Of a stretch of 64,000 bases of DNA, positions 34,777 to 48,276 are shown piece by piece; the stretch's first letter is position 1, and every line of letters begins with the position of its first letter. The notes beneath the pieces were generated by a model. It was not told the origin of the DNA, did not search any database, and saw only the letters and a program-made list of their open reading frames with translations. The DNA is taken from positions 2,976,001 to 3,040,000 of the forward strand of contig JAHREC010000062.1 of NCBI GenBank assembly GCA_020081605.1. Reading direction: 5' to 3'. A program made the position numbers and the translations under genes. The DNA is from Albifimbria verrucaria (taxonomy: Eukaryota > Ascomycota > Sordariomycetes > Hypocreales > Stachybotryaceae).

Positions 34777-36624
34777 CGTGAAGGATAGGGAAAAGGTAGG
34801 TGGTGGCGATTGCTGGTAAAGGCTCGTTGTCAAGTCGGTTACCGGATGCTCGATAGGTGGGATGCGGTCTGTATGTTGCGACTCTAGTGGGTGCGCTCGT
34901 GAGTGTTCGGGCAGCACAGGAATGGGAAGTAAAAGCGAGGGCTCAACGAATTCTAAGTTCAAAGAATGATGCAAGTCTAGACAATATATAAGGACCAAGG
35001 AGAGGAATGCGGTGGCTTCGTCAATGGGAATCAACCGTCCAGAGTACAGTATGTATGACACATACAGGAGGGTACATGCGGGTAGCCTCCGCCCCGGTTA
35101 GCAGACACCCGAGCGCCGGGCAATCCAACGCCTTGCCCACTTGGAAATATGGGGGCTGCTAGACGCCGGGTGACTGTACTGGCCTGGGTGCTGGAATCTC
35201 CCTCACCGTCGGCCGGCGCCGGTACACGCCTGGGATTGGCGTCGAGAGAGCTGTCTCGCAACGCACCCGCTGGGATTGGCCCTGGTGCGAGGTCACCAGG
35301 ACAATGGGCCGGCGTCTCGGGTCAAGATGACGTCTCGAATGGCCGATCACGGCTTGACACGACTACTGTGAAACAGCGCTGGAAGCACAGCAAAGAGCGC
35401 GTTGCAGCCCAACGTCGCAAGCTGCATGCTGTACCATGATGCGCTCTACAACATGGCATTTCTGGATTGCCGTCCAACCATCGACGGCCTCCATGTAAGT
35501 CACCGGAGCTTCGGCCAACAAACCCATCGGATTTAGACTAACCAAGTACCTGTACGGAGTACTCCGTATCTAAACCCTTCCAACCTCTCACCTTAGAAGC
35601 CGTAAGGTCCACATGGCAGTCTCAAAGCCATCCGTTTCAACACATCCCATCTCATAACCAGAGCCGTGCACTTCACCAACAGAGGTAGCAGCAGCGCATA
35701 GACGCCGTTAGTGGCACATTTGCGTGAATTATTTGCATCCAGCTTGATACAAACCGGAATGAATCGTCTCGACAAACGAAACGTTGGGCGGCTCGCGGTT
35801 GTGATTGCTCCAAGTGCTTCGTGGTCGTGATCTCTGTGCTGATTCGCCGATGGACCAGGTCGAGATGGAAGATACAGCGCTTGTTTAGCGGTTCCAGCGT
35901 GCTGAGGTGCCATAATTCAGATACTGGAGGCACGCAAGCACGGTCCAATGAATCGAAGTAGTTTGCCACTATGAATGTGGTGGCAACGCTCAAGGATGCC
36001 CCTTTCGCTTGGCTTGGTGTATAACGGTCATCTAGTAACTGATTACACGAATCTAGGAATAAGTGAAACCTCTGGTATGGTTTCCCAGTTGTAGATATAA
36101 TTGTATGGCATTTCAACTCATTAAACAGGGTCAATTTGGGTAGTTTCAGCAACACTAACGTGAAGAACCCAACTTGTACACAGATATCCAGATAACTTTG
36201 AGTCTTTCTTGTCAGTATTATCTAGCTTATAAGTAAAATCAATCTCTTCATGCCCGTAAATCTCAAATGTTAAGAACCGATAGCAGCACAAAGACGGCGT
36301 CATCTAGAGATATGCTATGTTATCCAACACACATACCTGCTGTAGATGAACAATGGCCAGCCACAGTGGAGGGGCAAGTGAACCAGCAGCTGTTGGTTTA
36401 GTTTGACTTGCCCCACTTACCTTACCTTACATTACCTTACCTTATCAACTAATGGGGACCCTCAAAGTCCCAATCGATTGCGCACTGGTTTCTGGACGTG
36501 GCCGCTTTGCACCCCATTGGCCAGCGCTATTTCGCCGCCGACTTTGTGACGGCTCGACATCGCAACCTCCCGGCAGAGCTTCACGATCCATCGCCAACAA
36601 CCTTCTAGAGCTCTCCTAGTCGCC
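34777..36624. other. Long intergenic between LOG and CLPTM1 genes
   Basis: 1.85 kb between divergent genes. It holds short random open frames only, a perfect 16-base palindrome (35553-35568), a TTACC-rich patch (36416-36446), and a reverse CCAAT box (CATTGG near 36512) about 110 bases before the CLPTM1 start. No RNA gene recognised. Confidence 0.45.
35553..35568. promoter_or_regulatory. Perfect 16-bp palindrome with CGG-N6-CCG core
   Basis: TACGGAGTACTCCGTA reads the same on both strands and contains CGG and CCG triplets six bases apart. That is the geometry bound by some Zn2Cys6 regulators (Ppr1/UaY type). It lies about 780 bases upstream of LOG and 1.06 kb upstream of the CLPTM1 gene. Binding is inferred from pattern only. 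Confidence 0.4.
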
Positions 36625-38732
36625 ATGCCTCAAGGAGCAGCCGTGGCAGCCGGCCAGCCGGCCGGCCAGCCTCAACAGGGCCAAGAACAGCAGGGCGGCG
36701 TAAGTCTTCATCTTGAATGTGCGCTGATTGACGGCCGAGCTGACCATGCACCGCGTGTAGGGTATTACCATCTCCAAGATGCTGATGGGTGCCGGTATCT
36801 ACTTTGCCATCAACTTTGGAATAAACACCTACTTCCAGAAGCAGCAGACTGGTGTTGAGATGACCGATCCCGTTACCGGCGAGAGCGTCCGAGTTGCCTC
36901 CAACACCGAGGAGATCCTCCCTACCAGTTCCGCCCCAAGCAGCTCAACGAGGGCGCCAACTACCGCTCCGTCCCGTCCAAGATTGCTCCTATCTGGCCGC
37001 AAGATAGCCACCTCGACATCATCGTCACCATTTCCCTTCCTTCAACCCCACTCCCATCTCCCAGGTTCCCTCGGAGTTTGTGGTTCTGGATGAGAAACGA
37101 TTCCACCTCAACAACAAGACGGATAGGCGCACTGTCGATACCGTCTTCCGTGTCCCTCCGGCCGTGCAGAACAACGGAACACTTTGGGGTCACTTCTACA
37201 TTGGACTGACCGGGAGCAAGCTCGACCCGAGAGAGCCCGGCTTCGATCCCGGCCAGGCGTACCACACCACGTGGCCGCTCACGCAATACTTGATTAAGAA
37301 GAAGGTTGCCAAAACCCGAAACCTGCTTGAATCCAAGGCTGAGACCGAGGAAGAGCCTGAGATTGAAGAGCCCACCGGACCCATCATTGCCAGCCATTAC
37401 CACCCTAATGCCAGCTTCGCTTTCGTTCCTGGTCTGGGAGTCAAGGAGTATGCTATGATTCCTCCCGCCCTTAGGCAATTTATTCGCCTCGAAGCCACTG
37501 GAGCTAGAGATGGTACTGGAAAGCACACCTGGTATTGTAAGTTTCACGGCTCTTGTTTATTGTCAATGCCAGTTCTCGCTAACAAGTGAACTAGATCCGC
37601 TGCTGTTCGTCAACACCTTCTGGCAACTGACCAGCCACATGACTGTCCTGAACGAGACTGTCAAGGAACTGCCGCTGCATATCGACCTGCATAACCTTCC
37701 ATTTTGGCAGGCCCAGCTCATGGCGACCATGGAGGTCAACTCAAGGAAACAGCCCGCCAGGCTGCGTACGGTAACGCACCGGCTACCGGTGACGGAAGCG
37801 AGATCGAAATGGTCAAGGAGGTTCTTCTTGACACCAACCCTATTCTCCTTGCCGTCACTGCGATTGTGAGCGTTGCCCACATGATTCTCGAGACTCTGGC
37901 GTTTGGTTCGGACATTGCGCACTACCGAAAGAAGAAGGACAATGTCGGCATCTCGGTGCGGTCTATCCTGGCCAATGTCTTCATGCAGACCATTATCTTC
38001 CTCTACCTGCTGGACAACTCTGAAAACACGAGCTGGATGATTCTGGGTTCGCAGGTTGTGGGCATTCTCATTGAGCTGTGGAAGATTACTACCGTCGTTG
38101 ACGTTCGCTTCCGGCCTTCGGCACCTGGCTCCCTGATTCCGTACCAAATTGTCTTTGAGGACAAGCACAAGCTCTCGGAGACGGAGGAGAAGACCAAGGA
38201 ATACGACGAGATCGCTTTCAAGTACATGTACATGCTGGCGGTACCTCTGCTGATTGCTTACGGTATCTACTCGGTGGTGTACGACAGCCACAAGTCGTGG
38301 TACTCGTTCGTCATCACCACGCTGGTCGGATCTGTCTACGCTTACGGTTTCCTGATGATGGTTCCGTCGCTTTACATCAACTACCGCTTGAAGAGTGTGG
38401 CGCATATGCCTTCCAAGGCCATGATGTACAAGTTCCTGAACACCTTCATCGACGATCTTTTCGCCTTCACCATCAAGATGCCCATCCTGCATCGTCTGGC
38501 GACGCTCCGCGACGACGTCATCTTCTTCGTCTACCTGTACCAGCGTTGGAAGTACAGAGTGGACTACACCCGTGTCAACGAGTTTGGCCAGGGCGGTGAC
38601 GACGAGGATGACGCGGCGACAAAGAAGCAGAAGGAGGAGGCGGAAGCGAAGCAGCTCGCCGCCACGGCTTCCAAAGAGGCGGAGGGCAAGACGACGGGCG
38701 CCAGCACTGGAAAAGCCAACAAGAGAAAGTAA
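36625..38732 (+). CDS. CLPTM1: CLPTM1-family multispan membrane protein
   Basis: Homologue of cleft lip and palate transmembrane protein 1, an ER/Golgi membrane protein involved in trafficking or lipid scrambling in animals. The Gln/Gly-rich start MPQGAAVAAGQPAGQPQQG is followed by intron 36700-36760. Then come an N-terminal helix (SKMLMGAGIYFAINFGINTY) and a large luminal domain (DTVFRVPPAVQNNGTLWGHF, KEYAMIPPALRQFIRLEATG). Intron 37537-37594 follows, then five C-terminal helices, including WMILGSQVVGILIELWKITT and SFVITTLVGSVYAYGFLMMV. The tail is Lys/Glu-rich, ending KANKRK. Conserved VVDVRFRPSAPGSLIPYQI lies between helices. One base is missing at each of the runs 36916-36917, 37034-37036 and 37734-37735. 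About 660 residues. Identity is firm; its fungal role is not known to me. Confidence 0.92.
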
Positions 38733-39899
38733 AGGGCGTTGGTCTGGATAGGTACAGTACCTGGGGTGACGGAAAACAGGGTGTGGGGTCGCAGTCGACA
38801 ATAGACGGGGCGTGTTGAATGGGACTGGCCAGCTCGTATTTCATATCTTAATGGGACCCATAGTCTTTACATATATATAGAAGTGCATGGCACAAAGACA
38901 AGTTCCCCAGTCCGCGCAGAGCCTGGCCGTTACCCACTATACGGAACGTAGCGAAAATCATGTCCCAAAGCGACGGCCGGCGCTGAAACAGAGGCGAGCG
39001 GGTTCGCATAACAGCCGGGCAACAAACAGGCTTACCCAGCCCTATGCGTCGTTCCAAGGTGTTGGGAGTGCCCTGGCCTGGTCAACTGGAGTGGTGGGGG
39101 CGGCTGCGGGTTGATTGGGAGGCAGCCGTCCAGGGGCCGCGCATCACGCGCCATGGCGTACCTGCAGGTGCTGGGTGCTGGTGCCGGCGCTGGTGGGTGC
39201 TTCGCGGTGGTGGATGCTGGCTGATGGGTGGTCCCCTGGTGGTGCTTGGGTGCTTGGGTGCTGAGTTGCTGGCTGGCACTGCTAGAGTGAGTAAGAGGCC
39301 CCCGAGCACCCCGGTCGGCGCCTGTTACAGATGTCCCTTTGCGGTGGGTTTTACGCTTTCTCGTGGTAAGACAACTTCCATCTTTCAACATCTTGGCAGC
39401 CCTATTTTCTCCCCTTCCTTTTTCCCTGCAGCGACGCAATTCCTCCTTTTCTGTATTGACTTTCTTTTTTCCTTTTTCCTTCCCGCCCCCTCGGTAGCTG
39501 CGCCTTCGCGATAGATCGGTTAGCCCCCGTGCCTGCGCCTCAAGTCCCCGGATTCCAAGACAGCTATTAGCTGGCACAGCCTCGCCCGGCCCCTCCCCGA
39601 AGGCCTGTCACCGCCCGAACCGCCTAGCTTGTCGTGTCGTCGCCGGCTACGTAATTTGGTCCCCATGCGACTGCAACGGTCGCCATCTCAGCGCCGCCGC
39701 CGGCGATAGACTCTGATTGCCTAGCTTATATACCCTCTCCTCCCCGCCGATCCCTTCCGGCTCGTCTCGTCTCGTCTCGCCTCGCCTCGCCCCATCTCAT
39801 CCTTCCTCTGGCTCGCACCCGTACCGTACCCGACCCAGCAGAGGCCGGCCTCCGGTGCCGAAGACCCAATCCGCGCCCCTTCGAACCACCTGCCTCGCC
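38733..39899. other. Intergenic, CLPTM1 3' side and promoter of next gene
   Basis: 1.17 kb. A T-rich pyrimidine tract at 39400-39490 and a (CTCGT)n/(CTCGC)n repeat at 39761-39791 lie in the upstream region of the following gene. Long open frames here (39032-39577 minus, 39044-39514 plus) are repeats of GGTGCTG-type sequence and are not called. Confidence 0.45.
39761..39791. repeat. (CTCGT)n then (CTCGC)n microsatellite
   Basis: Six pentamers in the leader of the following gene: three of CTCGT followed by three of CTCGC. This is pyrimidine-rich, as is common in fungal promoters. Confidence 0.75.
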
Positions 39900-41045
39900 A
39901 TGAGCCGTGCTGAAACCGTGGGCACCCTACTAGCCGACATCGCCAACCTCATAAACGACGGCCTGCGCATCCTGAGCCTCGCCGATAAGCGCCAGTGGGG
40001 CCTCGACGAGCACGAGCAGGTGCGTGCCTTGCAGGAGGCCCTCGACGACGCAAAGAAGGACTTTCAGGATCTGCCCAAGCTCGTCAATGGCCAGTTCCAC
40101 TACGAGCGCGATCGCAAACGTGAGTTCCTGCCCGTCGCCCACCGGACACTCCACCACGCTGTTTGGCATCGGCCGTCCATTGCCGGAGCCAGCCATTGGC
40201 TCTTGGTTCCAGAGGATTACAGTCAGGACTGCTCGGCTAACGGTTTTATATAGATGAATCGATAGAAGAGTTGAAGGGCCTGAAAGGCGACTTCCAGGCT
40301 CACGTCAATGACCTGAAAGAGTGGACACGCAGCGGCGGTCCCATAAACCCTGTTTGGGTACGAGAGACGAAGCGATTACAGAAGCAGCTCCATCGAGCGC
40401 AATGCAGAGCCGCACGGCGAATCTTTGTATCGGGCCAAGAAGAATCCGCCAGGTGCCTGGGCGCGTTCATAGTCTACCGTATACAAAGGATGTGGTCCAA
40501 CAGGAAGCCGGCGCCGCCAATGGAGAGTATAAGAAGAGGTATCTTGACGAGCTCCTGGCGTGCAAGGACGTAGGCAGTTTCCAGAGATTTGGAGAAAACG
40601 ACATCGCCTTTGTGTGCGATTTCTGCGACGGGCACATAGTCTGGGAAGATCTGGACAACATGCCGAATGCTCGGTCGGCAGACCTAGCCCACGCAGACGT
40701 CACTTCCCTATATCGCCGGTGTCTCCGATACACCAAGCCCCTTACTGGCAAGCCACCGGTATTACTCGAACTGCTAGCGAAGAGAAGCAGATAATATTTG
40801 CGCCGGTGGCAATTGCTAACCACGTGGCTCCACTACATGGCGACTGGGCCGCCAGGCTCGTCTGCCCCTATTGCGAGGAAATTGGAAAGCAGCCCCGGGA
40901 CGAAGACGACGATGAAGACGGCTACCGTCCCGACGGCGAGTTTGAGGATATCGCTGCGCTCCAAGAGCATTTAGAATGGGAACATGGATCGACTAGTCTG
41001 GCGAGGGCAACCAAGCAGCGGCAACGTCACAGAATAATTGTCTAA
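39900..41045 (+). CDS. Hypothetical fungal protein with two CxxC zinc-type motifs
   Basis: I do not recognise a named family. The start MSRAETVGTLLADIANLIND leads into an amphipathic, Gln/Asp-rich helical region (ALQEALDDAKKDFQDLPKLV). Intron 40120-40253 follows, then KHESIEELKGLKGDFQAHVN, probably a coiled coil. After a frame break near 40370 come YLDELLACKDVGSFQRFGEN, then FVCDFCDGHIVWEDL with the first CxxC. After another break near 40720 the second, LVCPYCEEIG, is followed by a His pair in LQEHLEWEH. The second CxxC and the two His could form a C2H2-like finger, but the roughly 50-residue spacer is long. About 330 residues, ending HRIIV. Earlier upstream ATGs (39717) lie in the CT-rich leader; 39900 is the start that fits the helical N-terminus. 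Confidence 0.6.
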
Positions 41046-41393
41046 TTATGTAGCAGCGTCTACCACAGCATATGGCGCGTGTATGTTTTTACTTGCTTTG
41101 GCATGTATTGGAAAACCGGAAGATGGTTTTTGGGTATTTGAGGTGCACCGTCTCGCATGGATAGAGGACCAGGACTGGGATTGGTATATGGGGCCATGTC
41201 GTGTAATGACAGGGCCAAAAACGATATGAAGCTTTATGACAGTTTTTTTTCCTCACTACCATCGAGGTAGAAATAGCATATATACGAAAGACCGGAGGAG
41301 CTGTCATCTGGTCGTAATTCTACATCATGACTCAAAGAATTTCATTGTCAAGCGCCGCGCACCCGCTCACACATTACGCACCACTCCCAGCCC
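41046..41393. other. Convergent 3' regions of the zinc-motif gene and SEC22
   Basis: About 350 bases with no coding potential beyond short frames. A T run (41239-41246) probably belongs to the 3' UTR. Confidence 0.4.
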
Positions 41394-42143
41394 TTAGAAA
41401 AACCTCCAGTAGATGAAGACGAGGATGATGAAGCCAAGGGCGCCAAAGGGGCCGTACTGCTTGAGAAGCAGCTCCCAGTTGATTCGGACGGCGGCACGGC
41501 GGTACTTCTTGCTGTCGTCGCGCAGACGGCTGCTGATCTCGCCCATGCGCTCGAGGCTGTCGCCGCGGTAGAGCAGGTCCTCGATGTTCTTGTGCATGAC
41601 CTTTGTGACGTCGCGCAGCTCGTCGTTGACCTTGTCGAGGTTCTGGGAGGCGCGGGCGTCGGCGTAGGTGGTCTTGGTCTTGGAGATGAAGCTGTCGAAG
41701 TCCATGAAGGCGTAGGGCCGCAGGGACGGGTTGTGGATCTGCTGGGGCGGGTGGGTGGTGGTGAACTCGCGGGCGAGGTCGGAGAGGTAGGTGAAGGCGA
41801 GCTTGCGCGGGTATGAGCGCTCGCAGATGCAGAGGTAGACGACGTCGGCTTCGATCACGTAGTGCAGGGTGTAGGCGCCGCAGTCGATGCTGGCCTGGGC
41901 CTCGGAGTTGCGCGTGAGCTTGCGCAGGACCTGGCGCACCTGCTGCTTGACCTCGGCGAGGGCGGCCTCGGACTGGGGAGAGGTTAGCGAGGGACACGGG
42001 GGGCGTGGTGGAAGGCTGGCGGACCTGTTCATCGTCGACGGAGGCGCATAGCATGAGGCCTGTGGCATGGTTAGCATTTGCAGTTCCGGGTAGGAGATTC
42101 GACGCTTACCATCCAGCCGTGATATTTGCGTTGAGCGAATCAT
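41394..42143 (-). CDS. SEC22: R-SNARE SEC22
   Basis: ER-Golgi v-SNARE. Three exons (42110-42143, 42025-42059, 41394-41972) splice to 648 bases, 215 codons plus stop, without a frame break. The N-terminal longin domain starts MIRSTQISRLDGLMLCASVD and includes HYVIEADVVYLCICERSYPR and KLAFTYLSDLAREF. The SNARE helix carries DKVNDELRDVTKVMHKNIED and the zero-layer arginine in LLYRGDSLERM. A single C-terminal membrane anchor GALGFIILVFIYWRFF ends the chain. The two 50-52-base introns near the start are typical for fungal SEC22 genes. It is tandem with ELP5 upstream. Confidence 0.95.
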   Translation of the reverse strand: MIRSTQISRLDGKRRISYPELQMLTMPQASCYAPPSTMNRSASLPPRPPCPSLTSPQSEAALAEVKQQVRQVLRKLTRNSEAQASIDCGAYTLHYVIEADVVYLCICERSYPRKLAFTYLSDLAREFTTTHPPQQIHNPSLRPYAFMDFDSFISKTKTTYADARASQNLDKVNDELRDVTKVMHKNIEDLLYRGDSLERMGEISSRLRDDSKKYRRAAVRINWELLLKQYGPFGALGFIILVFIYWRFF

Positions 42144-42702
42144 GTTTATATGTGTCGTGAAAAGGTTTCAAAAAGGAGACAGCAGACGTTCACAAGACGG
42201 TCGTCGTTCGTCCAGGAAACCACGTGGCAGGAAATACGTCAGAGGTGCAGCTACCCAAAGGAATGCAGAGAAAATAGCATGTAGTTAAAATCTGCGTCGC
42301 TGCGTGCGTGGGGGTTAAAAAGGGGTATCTTTGTGCTTTGGAACGAGGATAGCTTGGGGGAATAAATGTGGTGGGAGATTTCGTCAATGTGTCTCCAAGG
42401 ATCGTGGATTGGAGCTGCAAGGGGTGGTGATGATGTTAATTGGCAAGACAAGGCTGTCGATGCTGATCGTGGCGCGAGGGTAGGGCGTGTGGCTGTGCTG
42501 GAGCCTTGTGGGTGGTGGCTTTTGGAGATTGATGGAGACGTTGTCTGCAATGCGTATATAGTATGGGATGAATTACATGCTTTGTATAATTTTAATAGTT
42601 TTTCTCCAAGCATCAGTATTATGCGATCAAGAGATTTATTCGTTCCCTTTGCAGATGTGGGCAAGTGTATTTTTTCTTTGATTTTTGGTGTTTTTCATTA
42701 TC
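42144..42702. other. Intergenic, SEC22 promoter and ELP5 3' flank
   Basis: About 560 bases between two minus-strand genes. AT-rich near 42580-42700. The open frame on the plus strand running from here into ELP5 (42366-43217) is antisense and not called. Confidence 0.45.
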
Positions 42703-43840
42703 TCATATCTCATCCTCTTCATCGTCAAAATCATCTTCCCTGCCCATCTCATAAAGAATCCGCCCACCCTCTCCCCACCAATATCCGTCTGCGCATCAAA
42801 GTACGGCAACACAATCCCTCCCTGTCCTTGCGCTGCTTCTCCGTCAACCCAAGATTGAACGTGCTCTCCGGCTCCTCCTCGCCCGCGCCGTCGGGTCCTG
42901 CGTCCGCAGGCGCCGCGAACATGGCGTGGTCGGACAGCATGAGGATCTTGCCCAGCGTGGGCCGCGCGGGCGTCCGCTCTGGACGTAGTAGGACGAATTT
43001 CTCGGAGACTGTGCGGCCGCTGCGTCGGCGCAGCTCCATCTCGATGACGACACCCCCGCGGTCTTGCTCTTTACTTTGGCCGGTTAAGCCGATGAGGACG
43101 CCTTCGCGATCCTCTTTGAGGCCCCATTCGGGTTCTACGATGCTTCGGTTGCGTGCCTTTTGTCGTTCGATTTCTTGTTGTAGACTTGATAGCCTTAGAA
43201 TTGCCGTAGCGAGGTGACACAGCACCGTAAACGGGTGAGGCTCATATTCGTTAAATGTCTTTGGAAGGATCACCGGGACATCGGTATGGTAAACCCCACT
43301 ATCGACACCACCGGGGTCAAAATGCTAGAAAGAAACGTCGCCAGCGACTGCGAAGCAGAGGAAGCCAGGACATTCAGCGAGTCCAGGATAATCACCACCC
43401 CTGTCACGCCATGAGTCAACGAGGCCGTCTCGAACAAATCAAGATGTGTGACTTACTTTGCGTTGGCTTCTCATTCCCGGGGTTGGTCTGAAGGCAGGAC
43501 AATGGGCGAGCAGCTCTGCGCGCACCGTCTTGAGATCTTTGCCTGCGGCGCGGACGAGCACATCTGCGTCCTGCGGCTTCTTGAGAGTCGCAAACGAGAG
43601 GAACACGACCTTTGACTTTGCGATCTGGAAACTAGTCAGCATCTTCATGAAATCGAGCACGGGCATTTCTGTCATACATACCTTGGCTCTCGTGATGAAT
43701 TCCGATACAACAGGCTGGCTGGGCTGCTCGAGGCTGTCGAGCAGCAGCGTCAGAGGGCTGGCCCCATCGCGGAGGTTCAGAAGTTTTTGGAGCAGGAGTA
43801 GGCTGTGAGACCGGGTGTGCGTGCTGTTGACCGGCGCCAT
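42703..43840 (-). CDS. ELP5: Elongator complex subunit ELP5 (IKI1)
   Basis: Subunit of the Elp4-5-6 RecA-like ring of Elongator, needed for the cm5/mcm5 modification of wobble uridines in cytosolic tRNAs. It starts MAPVNSTHTRSHSLLLLQKL, then LRDGASPLTLLLDSLEQPS. Introns lie at about 43628-43682 and 43395-43460. Next are KSKVVFLSFATLKKPQDADV, VVIILDSLNVLASSASQSLA, YEPHPFTVLCHLATAILRLS, and the conserved C-terminus FNLGLTEKQRKDREG leading to a GREDDFDDEEDEI end. Two homopolymer shortages break the frame: CCCC 43294-43297 and CCC 42816-42818. Restoring one base at each joins the family blocks. About 330 residues. It pairs functionally with mitochondrial MSS1 elsewhere in the window, since both act on wobble uridine, but no linkage is implied. 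Confidence 0.88.
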
Positions 43841-44418
43841 CGCACAAGTGCAGTCGGTAGGATTCCTTCAAACTGCTCAGAAGTGCGTGCGCTTGGTCGT
43901 GAGATGAATGTGTAGAATATGAATAAGAACTTGCAATGCCGTGGGCGATGAATTCTTGAGTCGCAGTGGTAGAGATACTTGGACCCCACCTTGGTTGTGG
44001 AGGTTCGCAAGTATCTGTACCCAAAGCACCTAAATTTATCTTGCTTTACCGGATTTGCGAATAGCTCAGTATATCGTCATTCTCCAGTGTCCCAAGTTTA
44101 GAATTCCTAGTATTCGATTTAATCTTCATATTAACATTTTGTAGGTATTTGGTGATAATTTCATCTCTGAGGCCAGGGTGTGCTCTCACGTCTAGACTCT
44201 GACCCTGTCTTAATAACATAATTATAATAACAATAATAATGGATGAGCCAGAAGATGAGTTTATAGCATCGTGTATCTTCTTAAGCTGTTCTGTAACGCT
44301 TCATTTATAGCACGAGCAATAAAGCCACACAGGTTCTGCTATTGAAGTGCCTTTACTTCCAAGGCAAACATGTCAATTAATTAGCAGCAACGTACACCAT
44401 GGTATCTGTATTTCATAC
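43841..44418. other. Intergenic, ELP5 promoter
   Basis: About 580 bases, strongly AT-rich between 44030 and 44340 (ATTATAATAACAATAATAATG). No coding potential or RNA gene seen. Confidence 0.45.
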
Positions 44419-45183
44419 TCATTTCGTCTCCTCTTGTCCTTGAGCATTGCTCTCCTCCTTCTCGACCTGTTCCTGAGCTGCAGGCACCGTAGGCCGTCGC
44501 GGCTTCAACTCCTCCGGCAGTTTCACCTCCCAGTCGTCCTCAAACTTCTTCACCAGATAGTCGTCAAACTCGCCCGTCTTGCGCCTCTCGTGCGCGGCCC
44601 ACGCTTGCGCAAGCCACTCCGGGTCGTGTCGCCCTTCCGCGACATTCTCCGTGTAGGTGGCGCAGTCGTGGCGGAAGCTGTCATCATTGAGGAGCGTCTG
44701 GAAGTTGGGGCGGTAGCCGTCAGTCTGCGTTGCGATGATGTGCTCCTGGTCCGGGAAGAGGCCTAGGATCTCTGCCCTGTCGTTGGCATCGAGAACGTCC
44801 CATGCCATAGGGTTTGATAGAACGGTCTTTGGTGCTGGTTAGCTTTAGAAGAAGACATAGGTGCCGGGAAGACGAACTCGGAGATCGCATGTCGCGAGAG
44901 GAGACTTGGAGTCTATCATGATATTCTCGGCATTCCATTTAGCTTTCCTTGGTGTAGTCTTGACTGTCACTCTCTTCTTCTTTCGCTGGGCCATCTTCTT
45001 GCTATTGCGCTTCGTTTCTGGTTCAGCTTGTAACTGCTGCGATGCCGAGTCAGATGCGGTTGTAGGCTCGGTATCAGCTAGAGAGTTCGCTGCAATGGTC
45101 TCATCAGGCTGGGTATGTCCTGATGCTTGTGGTGACCCTTCGCGTGCTACCGTTGATTGCTCTGCCACTTCCATTTCGAACAA
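44419..45183 (-). CDS. Asx-homology (ASXH/DEUBAD-like) domain protein
   Basis: A protein of about 235 residues. The N-terminal part is disordered and hydrophilic (MFEMEVAEQSTVAREGS), ending in a basic patch (AQRKKKRVTVKTTPRKAKW). The Asx-homology domain follows: WNAENIMIDSKSPLATCDLR, then across an intron (about 44820-44875, GTTCGT donor, CTAAC branch) TVLSNPMAWDVLDANDRAE, and ILGLFPDQEHI. In animals this domain in Asx/ASXL and INO80G or UCH37 partners binds and regulates deubiquitinases of the BAP1/UCH-L5 class. The rest is YLVKKFEDDWEVKLPEEL plus a low-complexity Glu/Gln tail. Frame is intact. The fungal role is inferred: chromatin or deubiquitinase regulation. Confidence 0.75.
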
Positions 45184-45985
45184 CTGTCACCTGGCCGTTG
45201 ATTTATGATTGGCAATTTGGCATCGAGAAGGCGGTCAGGCGGTGCCCAGAAAGCTCGTCATATTTACTGGATAAGCTATTAGGAGATGTGCTTCAGCATC
45301 ATCTCAGTCCTTGCAGCGGCCGGCTGCGTTGGTTACAAGCCTTGAGATGTCAGTGGCCAATTCATCAAAGTGTAGGGTAGGCAATTGTGAAGGTGGTCCA
45401 GCACTACGGAGAAAACGCAAACAAGCCCGAGGGGCGATCCCCACCTTCGGTTCTCTCACCCGACCGATGGAAGCTGTTGATAGTCACTCGATGCTGGGAC
45501 GGTAATATATGTATTCATATTGGAGTAAAATTTCCTTTGTAGCGTACAATTATTTACAGGTACTTTTCTACCCAATTAACCAGAAAAAATACAAAATAAA
45601 AATAAAGCTGCACCATGCATGGCAGCAGCACGGCACCAACACATCCCCTGCTTACACGCTCCCTCAAACGGCCTTCAGCCGGATCGTGGATCGTGAGGAG
45701 CTCCCCACCATGACCGCTGAGCTACCCTCATCGTCACTCACTTGCCGGCGGATAAAGGAGCCTCCCCACTCTGGGCGAGACGGAGTGTCATTAAGACGGG
45801 AAACTAGAGCTCGGAGTAACGGCTGCGGGAGCTGGCGTTGCCATGGGTCGGGAACATGGCGCCGATGCCTTGTTTCTCTTATTAAAGACCCGGCCACGCC
45901 CCACGCTCAACGACGCATCATCTTGAAAGACTTCCAAGTTTATTGCTCCCCGTACTAGTGACTGAACGTCTCGCCAACCGTCAGA
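45184..45985. other. Divergent promoter region of the ASXH and DUF2264 genes
   Basis: About 800 bases between divergent starts. A/T-rich around 45500-45610. A short plus-strand open frame at 45509-45958 lacks family features and is not called. Confidence 0.45.

Positions 45986-48276
<2,291 letters not shown>

Noticed and set aside
39032..39577. Opposed open frames in the region after the CLPTM1 gene
   Set aside because: They arise from GGTGCTG-type low-complexity DNA and a T-rich tract. Neither has a plausible product.
42366..43217. 283-codon plus-strand open frame
   Set aside because: It is antisense to ELP5, whose family blocks are clear on the minus strand.
43628..43682. Reading through MTEMPVLDFMKMLTSF as part of ELP5
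   Set aside because: It is bounded by GTATGT and a CAG acceptor. Removing it joins FITRAK to IAKSKVVFLSF as the family expects, so it is an intron.
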